The notes under the pieces: model-generated
The model's input: only the letters and a program-made list of their open reading frames with translations
Databases searched by the model: none
Told to the model about the DNA's origin: nothing
Assembly (NCBI GenBank): GCA_028554645.1
Contig: JAQOOI010000019.1
Location: forward strand, 1,302,001 to 1,366,000
Source of the DNA: Omphalotus guepiniiformis
Lineage: Eukaryota > Basidiomycota > Agaricomycetes > Agaricales > Omphalotaceae
Length of the DNA: 64,000 nt
Reading direction: 5' to 3'
Position numbers and translations under genes: made by a program
Part shown: piece after piece, positions 28,743 to 39,718 of the stretch
Numbering within the stretch: position 1 is the first letter of the stretch
How the letters are laid out: each line of letters opens with the position of its first letter

Positions 28743-29942
28743 ATGTCACCGACTACGAAATGCAAGGTATCAGACCTCTCCATCGAAGCTTCTGATTCAA
28801 TCATAAAGGCGCTTGACGATTTCACGGAACGATTGGATGCCCAAGACGCAGAGAGCCTCGAAGTCATGCAAATGATAGCTAATCTCACCACCAAAATAGC
28901 TAAAACTAAGGTGTGTTTCTTGTTGCATATCTTCTTTCTTGTTTATCATCTTCTTAGTCCTCAATAGCACACCGCTCTCTCAAATGCTACCAGTGACCTC
29001 ACTCTATCGAACCTCAATATCCATCCCCGATGGCTCGAACTCAAGCCAGATGGGGAGAAGCGTGCTCGTGAACGAGGTTCTATGGAAGTGGAAGGCAACT
29101 TCCTAACGTTGCAGAACACGAAAAACCTATCAAGCTTGTAATGCAGCATGTATCTCGCTCGGTGAGCAGTAAACAGCTCTATCTTTACCTATCTTCATCG
29201 TGACACTTTTTTCCACTCAGACCGAAGTCGGTTGTAGGATCCTTACGGATATACTCCTGCTTCGTCTGACATCCGTCCTCAGTAGTGACGATGAACTCCT
29301 TGTCATCATTCCAGAGTTCATTGTTCGCCAGAGCAAGCTCGATGAGAAGCAGTCGTTTGGTGGTGTCGTAGACTACCTTCTCGCAAAATATCCGACTGGC
29401 AAAGGTGTGGAATCTGGTCGTACTCTTCACGTCTTTCAATCAATAATTTATCTGACAGCACAAAGACTCCTGCATATGCCACAAGGATCATTGCATGAGC
29501 CTCAGTTCAGGAAACTCGGATCTTTCAATATATTTGAAACTAAGACGTTAGTCGCGCTCAATTCCGGCATTCCGCAGTGTGTTCTATCCCTGGCGTCTTG
29601 GTGCAACCAGTCGGAGTAAGCCGTCCTCGTATAGTAGTAAGGATTTCACCCCTTTGACATTTTGTGAATGATAGTACTGCCAAGATGATGCGAGGTGCCG
29701 CTACGGACGGAGAACATTGGGTATTTTTTGCCTATCGGTATGGTGAGAACGGGAGCCACTACGCATGCAGTGATTTCTATACCATTGATGAGGACTCGAG
29801 CAAGTTGGATTTTATTCTAGGACTTCTCATTGACTGGGTGAGTCTCCAAGTTTCATGTCCTTCCCTCGGAAGTCTGATTGTTGTGAGATAGGTCGAGAAT
29901 TCGGAAAGTTATGATCCATTCGAATACTTTGTTGAAGTTTGA
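28743..29942 (+). CDS. uncharacterised agaricomycete protein with possible D...ExK nuclease-like core
   Basis: ATG at 28743 opens an acidic, probably helical N-terminal exon (to 28910). Further exons carry HEKPIKLVMQHVSRS, TEVGCRILTDILLLRL, GGVVDYLLAKYPTGK, FNIFETKTLVALNSGIPQ, TDGEHWVFFAYRYGENGSHY and LDFILGLLIDW, ending in TGA at 29940-29942. The order Asp (VVDY), then Glu-x-Lys (FETK) about 25 residues later, followed by a Gln-containing helix (GIPQ), resembles the catalytic core of PD-(D/E)XK nuclease-fold proteins. From memory, related proteins recur in agaricomycete genomes. Enzyme activity is an inference. The second intron (about 47 nt, donor near 29052) is the least certain junction. 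Confidence 0.6.
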
Positions 29943-30153
29943 CATCAAATGGCAATTTATACCGTGTCCATCCCCTACTCCGCATCTTCAAGCTTCAACA
30001 CTTGTAGCAAGCATAGTACAAAGTCTTGAACATAATAGCGTCATTGTTAATATTGCCAGTACATTGTACATTCGCGCACTACATAGTACAGGTATAACTT
30101 ATACTATACATTATACGAAACAAAGAACATAATTGACGTGGTCTTTTTACGAC

Positions 30154-32060
30154 CTATGCATCCTTCACCAACTTCGCGTTGTCCGTCAAAATCTTATTCA
30201 ACCCCTCCCGCTTCAAGCAATTCTCGAATTTAAAGCTCTTCGCCATCTCGTCAAGCTCCTTCTCATCCATACCAACGAAATGCGACGCCCACTCCTTAAC
30301 CATGAACTCGCTTATCACTATATTCCTCGCCAGCCTGGTGATCCGAGCATCCACCTTCCACACAGGTGCCGGGTACAGATCTTGGAACTCCCGTGGTATC
30401 TCCTTGAGTACGTGATCGATGAGTGGTTGATAGACGTCTCGCACAGAAGAATCATCCGCGCCCCAGGCGTCTATCGCAAGTCGATGCTTTTTGGCGAGGA
30501 ACGACGCGAGCTTTGTCATGTATGGTGTCGATTGAGAAACATAGACCATGCCCTGAAACCCAATATCCTTGTATAGCCTGAAAGCAAGAAAGTTACTTTA
30601 ATTTTCGGACGTCAAGAGTATGGATAGAATTCTTACCAGATCGACCAGCTCAGACGATCCTAAGAGCATATAGATGCACGAGTGAGTCCATAAGCGTCGA
30701 ACGCAACAGCAAGAACAAAAACAACTCGCCTTGTTGTAAATATTCAACTGATCCTTCAAGACGCGATAACGAACTTCATTGATTTTATCCGTCGCTTCTC
30801 CATCATATTGTGACCTCGCATAGACCGGGCCCCATTCACCATTCCAAACACACAATCCTCTCTCATCCATCCATTCCCTCTTCTTCTCATAGCTTCGCCT
30901 CAACCTCCGCTGCTGAATCTCAGTCGCGAGATATTCCTCAGGAGCAGCAGGGAAGCCGAACAGTGAATAGTCATGGATACTATACGCCGTGTTCTCCCAC
31001 TTCTTATGAACGTCGCCAAAGTGAGAAAAGTCAGAGGCAAACGTGTTTCCGTCAAAAAAGATTGCATGGTCTGGGTCGACAGCACGAATGGCTTGATAAA
31101 CCCTGTCGTAGAAAGCGACTACACGCGTTTGATAAGGATCAGTTGGTCTGCAGATTCAAAAGAGAATTTGGGTGAGCAACGACATCAAAACGAAGGTGTT
31201 GAAGATTTATATGCTGACTCGTTCAAAGGATTGTAACCCGCGATCCATTTATTCCCTTTGTAGTGGGCAGCAAGCTGCTCCCAAAGCCAGACTATCCTAT
31301 CTTGGAAGTCCTTATGATTCCAGACTTTTAAAAATCAAGGGTCGGTAGGGATATGTAAAAAACGACGGGCAGAGCTTACAGTTGGCGATATGACCTCCAT
31401 GATCGCTGTGCCAGTCAGTATTCTGCCCGCCAGGCGCAGTGTGCAGATCCAATATCGTGTATATGTTGTGCTGAGCGCATAGATCGATAACACGGTCAAG
31501 GTGCTTGAATCCAGCTTCCTTCAAAACTCGCGGATTCAAGTCATCTGAAAGGGGAATACTATCGTCAGAACATAGTTTCACCGACGTGGAGTTGACGTCG
31601 CATCTTCAAAGTGTCTGTAATTAAACGGAAGTCGGATACAATTCAGTCCGAGGCTGCTGAAGAACTTGGCGTCCACGTCTTCAAAAAAGTATTCGAGAAA
31701 CTATTTTGTCCGGAGTCAATACAATCCTTAGCTACAAACCATACACGCACCTTGTCAAAAAAGAATTCAGACTTTTCTTGCCCAATCGTTTCCGCGAGAG
31801 CTTCACGGATCTGAAACTCACATCCAGGATATCCTGGATTAACGCACGAAAGATGAGCCCACAAGCATTCAACATTCTCAACATTGTCACCATACCAGAG
31901 ATGAAATTTTCCATGCTGACAGTAGGTGTGAATTAGTCGAACAAAGACCAAGGGAAATGCATACGCACTTCATCCAGCCACCGAGTCCCGCCCCACGCAG
32001 AATAAGCTCATCGCCGTCCTCATTAACGATCTTTGTACCGGAAACCTTCAAAAGAGACAT
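30154..32060 (-). CDS. glycoside hydrolase family 5 protein, likely intracellular glucanase-type
   Basis: The product starts [20 protein letters not shown] then [10 protein letters not shown], with no signal peptide, so it is probably intracellular. Typical GH5 elements follow: [38 protein letters not shown], the acid/base motif GYNPLNEPTDP and the nucleophile motif [10 protein letters not shown], then [15 protein letters not shown]. The codon for the acid/base Glu is itself split by an intron (donor directly after GA near 31190). A C-terminal helical extension of about 100 residues ends KLVKDA. Seven or more introns. The family usually cleaves beta-glucosides or beta-glucans; the subfamily was not settled. 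An upstream non-ATG frame extends further, but ATG 32060 matches the usual fungal start. Confidence 0.85.
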
Positions 32061-33108
32061 CGTAATGGAATCGTGCAACGCGCGACGCAAGGACAACCCA
32101 ATAAGACTGCTACGATGCCTTTTATGTCCCCCCATCGCTGGTGATCTCCAGCTTTCATCGGTCCGGAAGCGCAGAAAAAGTCATGGGAAGCTGAACAATT
32201 CACCGAATTTCGTCCGCGTATAATCCTAATTCATTGTTTCAGGGGAGGTGGAGTACACCTGAGGAAATTTTCCTCAAATATAGTTGAAGAAGGTGTTGGT
32301 GGGCCCCTAGTGGTTTCTGATTCGGTCGTCGGTACCAATATCGACTCGATACTTCATCGAACAAGTCCTTATTAATCGAATTGTCGGCATCTCTGCAAGT
32401 GAAAACAGTTTGATGGTAAGAAAAGGACATATAGTAACTGCAAATAGCCTGTATACGCACCGTCGCTCATTATAAAATGGCTCCAAATGTTCGCGCCTCG
32501 GGCGATGACTGGCATAGTCCCCACCCGTCTAGCGGTTCACTCAAGCTTTTGAGCATCTACCCAGGAGCACGTCGTAGACCCCAAGTAGAATACTTGAATA
32601 GTTTGAGGGCAAAATGGAAAAGAGTGACTTCGACACGCGCAACTGGTGTACGCGAAGCCGGAAATCGGGCCGGATGTTTTTACCATGTAAAAATATGGTG
32701 GTAAGTACAGCAGGGTAATCTGTATATCCAGAGGTAAAACATCGAAGTAGGAGAGAGTAGGAGTCATTCTATGGAATGAAATTCTTCTTCGGTGCCCCGC
32801 TGTGACTTCGTGAGAGAAAAGAAGCGCGCGCATATATAGGCGCCCAGGTCTACCTGCGCCCTAAAACACCCCTGTCTCAACAACCTTAGTCTTTCGTAGA
32901 CATAGACGAATATCATCATTACATTGTAAACACTGTCCTACACATGGATGCATCCTCTGTACATTCGAACATTTCGTCTGTATCTGATTGCTATCCATGC
33001 TGGCGCTGAGATACATTTGTACATAAACCAATTCACCACTTTTGCCCGCTACAAGGCAAGCTTCATATTTCACGAAAGCGATGCTCTTCTTTACATAGGC
33101 AGTACGCT
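32061..33108. other. intergenic region, no supported gene
   Basis: About 1 kb between the GH5 start and the stop of the lactonase-like gene, both on the minus strand. Frames such as 32477-32704 (plus) and 32537-32833 (minus) have no motif. Confidence 0.45.
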
Positions 33109-34542
33109 TCAGTCAACCCACACGGCATTGGCACAACAACCACCGTCGGCAAGGGTGACGCGAGCAACAGCAGACGCGTTGTATCCCTCAGATGTCGAGT
33201 TCGATAGCTTTACTTCATCAGCAATAAAACCCGAGATGGGACACTCAATATCTTACCTGCCAAATTTCGACAAATCCAATACTTGTATCTGCCAATGCAA
33301 CATATTTGTCGCTGAAAAAAGCAGGCAAAACAGAATTTGCAACGCCGCCTGAAGTGGAGGTCTCAACTTGCACGAGCTGTTCTGTAATTGCGCCGCTCGC
33401 GTCTAACGCGAAAACATTTATATAGCCAGCGTCGGATGCTTGACGGGCGCGAGTAGTCGCCCACAAGTACGATCCAGATGAAGAGATCTGGGCCTCGTCT
33501 GACCAATAAGACGAGTTATCTTTGCCTACAGAGCACCGGAATCAATGTTTGGAGCAAAAAAATGTAGGTCACCTCAAGCATACCAGATGGAATCAAACTC
33601 CATGCTCCAGCGTAGCTGGGCTCATGAGTATTGACATCGATACTATATTCTGCCACCCCATTGGTACCCTCAAGAACGACGAATAAACGCTCGCCATTTG
33701 GGTGTACAACCAAATGCCGGGGGTCAGAGCCGTCGGCTGGGCCTGAGATATTGGAAATCGTGGTGATAGTCCCGTCGTCGTTGACTGAGTGTGTCCATAC
33801 AGTATTGCCAGAGTCATCTAGGTGCCATATTTGTACCAAGCTTCATCATAAGCTGTCTTACTTACCAGCAGCATATAGATATTTCTCATCAGGGTGAAGT
33901 GCAACTCCTGTTCAGGGATTAGATCACACATTGAACGCATCGAATATAAACTGAGGCTAACCATGGACGCCTGTGGAAGTGCTCGGGTACGTATAGTTTT
34001 GCAGAACGGCGGAAAGTGCGCCATTGTCGGGGGATATGCTGATAGCATTCAGACAGTCTCCGAAAGGGTTGGCGTACGCGTATTGACTTCCGGCAGTGAT
34101 AAAAATTGCGCGATTTGAAGAACCTTGGTAAAGTAAGCCTATTGTAAGACTCTGGTACGTACGGAAATTGTAAGCGAAACATACAGTTTCCAGTGAATGG
34201 GACTAACGCATCCTGTACAAGATCCGTAGTATTCTTTATCTCAAAGGATGCCCATGAATTGTTTGCAGCTGCGTAAATATGTGTACGGTCGTGCTATAAT
34301 TCTTTGACGTCAGCATGAATGCGAAAAGTAACAGATAGTAAGTCCCAACGAACACTTAGAGTAATCCATGGATGCTCCTGTTCGGTAGTTATGTTGTTGA
34401 CCATCGTTAGCGTTAGTGCTTCATCATCGAACTCAACAGCGTAGATGTTTCCATACGTGAAGCCGCCGACGAAGAGGTGATGCTTAGTTGCGGCGACCAA
34501 CGAAGCACTAGCAAGGTAAACGAACGACAAAGATATATGCAT
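33109..34542 (-). CDS. secreted lactonase / carboxymuconate cyclase-type seven-bladed beta-propeller protein
   Basis: ATG at 34542 gives MHISLSFVYLASASLVAATK, a signal peptide, followed at once by HHLFVGGFTYGNIYAVEFDD, the first blade typical of the 6-phosphogluconolactonase/carboxy-cis,cis-muconate cyclase family. Later exons carry AVLQNYTYPSTSTGVHGVAL, WTHSVNDDGTITTISNISGP, DPRHLVVHPNGERLFVVLEG (the conserved PRHLVVHPNG blade) and SYLWATTRARQASDAGYINV, ending in CCANAVWVD and a TGA at 33109-33111. At least six introns. Known relatives open or close lactone rings in aromatic or sugar catabolism; the secreted form's substrate is unknown. Confidence 0.82.
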
Positions 34543-35985
34543 AGAGGAGACAAGGCGGGAGAAAGATGCGTCCTAGTACTGTATGAGGATTATCTAAATA
34601 TGATCAACCTTGTGGCTGCGTACCTGCTGCGTACTGTGGATGAGGAAATTTCGATGCAGCAGTTGCCATTCAATTACGACAGAGCGGTTGAGCGGAAGGG
34701 TTTCACCCTACGACAGCCTACGATGCAAGGCATTCACAGGCGTGATGTCGCTTCAATCTGAGTCCGACACCTCGTATATCACTTGTGTGGAGACATCACA
34801 CCCGAACCCTTTGCAAGCGGGTAGAGAAATATTATTGAATTGTAGTGTAGTGCGCGTCGAAATCTAAAGCGTGTTCAACGAAGAGAAAAGACTTGTGTGA
34901 GATGATATGGCACTCACTGGCCGCATTCGTTATGATGACCATACCCGTCAGCGTCAAGGTCAACCGTAGCAAAGAGCCATTAATCAGCAGAAAATGAGGT
35001 TACCGGAAGATTCTTCAAATCTGTCGACTCAGTACGGATGGAGAACAAGAGGCGCCCGGTCTGGAATCGAATCTCCAAGTACTTTCGCAGCACGTGTCGG
35101 CGCTAAACGCGTCGTATGTGTGGCGCAGAGCGCCTCGCAGATCGTAGCTGCTTCAAGTTCAGTTCAATTGTGCGGCACGGGACTCACCAATCTGTTACTA
35201 CGGTCACAGTATAGGAGTAAGATAGATCCAAAGATAAATCAAAAGTATGTATCATCCCGTTACTTCCGTAATTGAACTGTAATTCATTGAATTTCGTTCA
35301 CTTCTTAGAGTTTCTCAGGCTTTTTGCGTCAAACAGTTCAAGTTACTACATATCTCCGGAGCCTGAAAGACCATTGTCACGGTTGACACGCAGGCTTGAG
35401 AGCAACGAACAACAAACAATCGCTGCGAAACCGAAAATGAAAACGAAACGAAACGATAAACAAACCTTTCAATATAAAGCCTTTATCAAGCCTTTATACT
35501 CTCGAAAACAAGGAAAGCAATATGCTACATAGTACTTACAAGTAACGACTCGGCTGAACCACTACAATCAACACGCGGCATTCAAGCATTACCGACCAAC
35601 TCAACAAAGATAGCACAAAGACCCTCCTGGCAAAGGCCCCAACTCGCAACGCGCTCCTCCATCCCTGATCACAAAGAAGTCACAAAAGTACCTATTTCCC
35701 GGGGAATCCCATTGATCTTTGACCCTCTCCTCAAGGCCTCAAGGTCTACGTAAAACAGGGTTCGAGGACCCCAATGGCCCTTTGTGTGTTAGTGATAAAG
35801 GTAAAATCGTAAAGGTCGAACCGAACAATCCGCTCGTTGCTTTCGGAACACATGCGCATGGATACCTTTCATTATGCGTGGACAAGCACAAGCCTTGGAC
35901 CCGCTTCAACCGAGTGGGTGAATGAAGTCCATGAATGAAAACATATCCCATATGAATGACAATCACATTCCACCCGAGGTGAGGG
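34543..35985. other. intergenic region, no supported gene
   Basis: 1.4 kb upstream of the lactonase-like gene and before the TATA element of the C2H2 relic. Several short frames on the plus strand (34994-35275, 35272-35532) show no motif and no plausible splice partners. Confidence 0.45.
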
Positions 35986-35993
35986 TATATAAA
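35986..35993 (+). promoter_or_regulatory. TATA box of the C2H2 zinc-finger gene relic
   Basis: TATATAAA followed by a pyrimidine-rich stretch (tctcattctcattcc) about 25-35 bp downstream, a typical fungal transcription start setting. The first coding ATG candidate is at 36154. Confidence 0.55.
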
Positions 35994-36153
35994 CCCCTCG
36001 ACGCATTTCCAAAGTTTCTCATTCTCATTCCAACTCGCCTCTGGTTCTTATACTTGTATTGACACATTCTTCTCATTACTTCGCTTTTGGTGCTACAACA
36101 CCAACACCACACTCTCAACACGCACCACAGCATATAAAGGTTTTACGAGCCGG

Positions 36154-37318
36154 ATGCCTAAAGACCAATCGTAAGTTCATCTCCTTCAACATCAACGACG
36201 CGCTCACTCACGATTTCATTCAAACGACGCAACAGATCTTCATATTACTCTCACTCCCAACCACAGCCGCATTTGCAACCTCACTTCCTAACACCCTACA
36301 CTCGATCAGTCACTGAGCCTCAGCACCATCACCCTCACCCCCAACAGTTGTCTGAAGTCGGACTCGTCCACTACTCGCAACTCACGACTGTACTCAGTAA
36401 CCTATGCCACCCCCACTGGTAGTGGTATCTGCAACACTGGACCTCAGGAAGAGTCCTCCGACCTGAACGTGCAGAGGGAGTTAGCCTTCCTCGAATCCTT
36501 GTGTTCCGCTTCTGAATACTACCCAACCTCCGCGGAGGTTGAGTGGATGGCTTCGACGCAGGAGGATGGGGTTAACGCAGTGGCAAGGGCCTGGCCCATC
36601 GACGCAAGCAAATTATGATACCCTGAACGCGGGTATTGCACGTCAACACTGCAATGAGGAACACGAGAGGCAGTTGTACCATGTACATGCCAATGCCCTT
36701 GAACCACTTCGACGTAGGATATTCATCAACATCCTTGTCAAAGGGGAAAGGAAAGCAAGTCGCCTTCGGTGACATTGACCAAATCCCCTATCCAACCCCA
36801 GAGAACACCCTATGTTCCGGCACCTCGGGCAATGTGAGCCCAGTCTCCCCGAGCATACATTTCCAATGTTGTATATCTTCCCCGTTTAACCCGAACGACA
36901 TTTGCGGTTTCCCGATAACCTCAAAAAAAGAAGCAGCCAATCACATCGGAAACTACCACCTCGGGATAGGAGGCCATAGCGGATCGCTCCTCTGTAGATG
37001 GAATAATGCCGCCTCCAACCAGGAAGAACGGGAAAGGGCACAGGGGTCTGTAATGCTGAGTTGAAGACCAAAGGGTCTTTTACAAAGCATCATCATACCC
37101 ACTTCCTTTCGAGGCAGTACTCGCGAGGGGAGATTCACTGAAACGGCATATAAATGCTCAGCATTTATGTCGGTTCTGTGGGGTGATAGCGAAGGGGTAG
37201 ATCGTTGGATGAGCATATAAAGGCTCATCATCCGGAAAAGGTGGGGGAGGATGGCGAGGACTCGGAGGGTGTTTCGAGGAAGAAGAGGAAGTATAGGAAG
37301 ATGGAAGGAGAAGGCTAG
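36154..37318 (+). pseudogene. C2H2-like zinc-finger protein gene with frameshifts
   Basis: ATG 36154 opens a 17-nt exon (MPKDQ) that splices to a His/Gln/Pro-rich exon starting near 36236. A phase-0 intron then leads to EESSDLNVQRELAFLES. Downstream the frame gives CGFPITSKKEAANHIGNYH, a finger-like Cys/His pattern, then CRWNNAASNQEE, and stops at 37062-37064. The finger-like coding continues in other frames: CNAELKTKGSFTKHHHTH, EAVLARGDSLKRHINAQH, CRFCGVIAKG then SLDEHIKAHHPEKVGEDGED, ending in a basic tail and TAG at 37316-37318. The breaks fall at runs of four G (near 37047 and 37196). Either small indels have inactivated the gene or the assembly has homopolymer errors. A TATA box lies at 35986. 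Confidence 0.5.
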
Positions 37319-37330
37319 GGAGGTTGAGGC

Positions 37331-37360
37331 TGATGTGAGGGATGCTGATGTGAGGGATGC
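37331..37360. repeat. 15-bp tandem repeat, two units
   Basis: The unit tgatgtgagggatgc occurs twice head to tail, just after the last finger segment. Being a multiple of three, it would keep a frame (Asp-Val-Arg-Asp-Ala). Confidence 0.75.
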
Positions 37361-37579
37361 TAATGCTCAGGGAGCGGGATCATCACAGAGCGTTCCTTTG
37401 ATTGCGGATGGGGGTGCGCGGGGGTGTGGGATTGAATGAGGTTAGTACATAGTACTCGTCAGGCAATGCTGGGGGCAGGCGGCATGGTGGGAGCGTGAGA
37501 TCGTAGGGGTCTTGATCGTAATGGACTTTCAGGTTGATAACCCTGAGATTTGGGACTTTATAAACTGCAACAGGTTACA

Positions 37580-37745
37580 GTGTCCGCACTGTGAGGCGGT
37601 ACTTGCGAGGGAAAGGGAGGGGATTCGTTGAAGCGGCATATCAACACTCAACATATATGGTCGGTATTAGGAGGTGGTAGATAGCAAAGGATGCCTCAAC
37701 ATCCGGAAAAGGTGGGGAGGATGGCGAGGAGGACTTCAAATGCCT
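37580..37745 (+). pseudogene. second, decayed copy of the zinc-finger segment
   Basis: This stretch repeats the 37099-37265 segment of the C2H2 gene. Shared blocks include gaggc(a/g)gtact(c/t)gcgaggg, aa(a/g)cggcatat, and catccggaaaaggtggg with ggatggcgagga after it. It starts after an intron-like acceptor (gttacag) with CPHCEAVLARE, a finger beginning that keeps the Cys pair. Then a frameshift and stop break the LKRH part. It is a partial tandem duplicate. Confidence 0.6.
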
Positions 37746-38201
37746 CCGTAGATTCCGCGTCGCAGGCGGAAACTCGGCATAGCTACTCAAGCTGAAGATC
37801 TGTACATAGTTTAAAATAGCATTAGGTTGAAAGAACACCTATGTGTCGAGTGAAGAATGGAAAGTAAGAAGTAAGAACGCGAGTCTTCATAGATTCAGAA
37901 ACGATACACACCCTATCGTGACTGCCCACCCAATTCACATCTCTATACCTCCACGCGACCCTACCCGTATAAATGCGTTTTGTAAAGAGCGTGCTTGAGA
38001 AATTAAGGATGGAATGAGAAGGAGAGTGGTAGACGGATCCTTAGTCGTGCATCTCAACAAAAGGATAAAGAAGAGAAGAAATAAGATAGACTCAAAAGTG
38101 GCTGACATGATCAACTTTGAACTGCCACGTTTTTACAAACACAAAGGACTCTTTGACAGAAAGGAGAAGTTCAAGTAATATACAATACAGATACAATACC
38201 A

Positions 38202-39558
38202 CTAAAGAAACCGAAAACACTCAAAATGCGGCTTCAACAATCCACGCTCATAACATCCCGGTAAATTCTCCTTAAGCATTTGCAGTTTTTCGGCAATGCT
38301 AACATACACAAGTGTGCCTTGACAAGGGAAACCAGGCTCCCTCTTCCCCTCGAGAGTAATTACCACCGAATCATCATCTGCGAGAGAGAAACCTACAATG
38401 TCCGCAGTCTGAGATGACGAGACTTGGAAATCTTCTGGCGAGAAATATTCTTCGTGAGTCCATGTGATTTCGCGTAGAGAGGAAAAGTAGGGTTTTTGGA
38501 GGACGATGTCGAACGATGACCAGTCGGTAGGTGTTTCAAGAATGGACTCGAGGGCGGGTATATCGAGAGATTCGAGGGTTGGGGTCGGAGTTGTATAGTT
38601 GTGAGAAGAAGAAATGCGGTCGAGGAAAGAAATCACTTGAAACCTCCCTCGTATGTCTAGGACGAGGTGGCGCAGGCAGGGGTTACAGGAGAAATTGATG
38701 TGCGCAGTGAGGTTATTGTCTTCGAGAGAGAACTTGTATGAGCCAGCGTATGTTATGTTGATAATGAGGTTAAACCTCACCGAAAGATTCAATATCTCGC
38801 ACATCCATGGTGAACGCTTTAAACGTGACACTTTCCAAAGATCTGGCTTCGCGTAGCAGACTACCGATTGCGGGGAAGAGCAAGGAAGACTCATGGTCGT
38901 CGATAACACCAAGAGTGCACGTAAAACGACGCAGCGTTGGCCCGTATGGTACAAGCTGGTCAAAGAGTTCACGATCCATTTCATTTATGGAAATCGTACA
39001 CAAATTCTTCGGGGGAGGGCCTCGACATATGTGGCTGCCATCGTGGTTCCCTACCGCTTCCGAATGATCCCTAATATCAGACAAAACCAGCTCTTGAAGC
39101 ATCGGGAATGAATCAACGATCTTCCCAATATCTCCGGCGTTACCAGTATGTATGTCGAGCTTCGTAACGCCACGAAACCCGTCACATAAATTTCTTTCCG
39201 TTGCTCTTTCGAATTCCAATGGCCAGGGCATCCCCGCAATCCGTAACTCCTTCACCGTTTCTCCCATTAAGCTCTTCAATGTTCTATCCCGAGCTACCCA
39301 TTCTAAAACCCCTCCTACTATACCAGGATCAAGCAATTCAAGTTTATGCACGCGTGCCAGAGAGATTGTACAGAGCGGGCTCTTACATATACGTAGGAAG
39401 GTGAAGGCGGATAACAAGCCATCTAGACGGAGATATGAGAAAAGCTGGGAGCGGGTTGCAGTAAGGAAGGAATGGGAGACGAGGCTGCACTTGAAAAGGG
39501 TTTTCTTGTCATGAACGAAGGATATAATGTAGTCAATTAGTTCGTTTGGGAGGGTCAT
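38202..39558 (-). CDS. F-box protein
   Basis: Two exons, 39558-38776 and 38732-38202, joined in phase 0 over a 43-bp intron (donor GTTTAA, weaker than usual), give about 437 residues. The N-terminus is an F-box: LPNELIDYIISFVHDKKTLF then CSLVSHSFLTATRSQLF. It should bind Skp1 of an SCF ubiquitin ligase. The rest has leucine-rich, repeat-like spacing (VTKLDIHTGN, LQELVLSDI, LRRFTCTLGV, LRHLVLDIRG), as in the large agaricomycete F-box families, and would choose the substrate. It is transcribed divergently from valyl-tRNA synthetase. Confidence 0.82.
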
Positions 39559-39718
39559 CGATATAAGAGGATACGCATATAACCTTGACGCGACGCGCTC
39601 AGTGACTGAGCACGGAGTTTGCCGAGCATATGACTCGGCCTCAGTTTGGATGTTAAGTCCACATCGATTTCTGACTCTTGCCCTAAGACCATCCCATTCC
39701 TACTTTTCTTTTGCGAGA
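39559..39718. promoter_or_regulatory. 160-bp divergent promoter between F-box gene and valyl-tRNA synthetase
   Basis: The two start codons face away from each other with 160 bp between them, so both 5' UTRs and core promoters must lie here or overlap. No clear TATA box is seen, as is common for housekeeping genes. Confidence 0.5.

Noticed and set aside
34994..35532. Two consecutive plus frames of 93 and 86 codons
   Set aside because: No shared phase, no motif, and the residue composition does not resemble the neighbouring genes.
35740..35790. tRNA-like T-arm text (gggttcgagg)
   Set aside because: The flanking bases do not form a five-base stem and no acceptor or anticodon arm could be placed.
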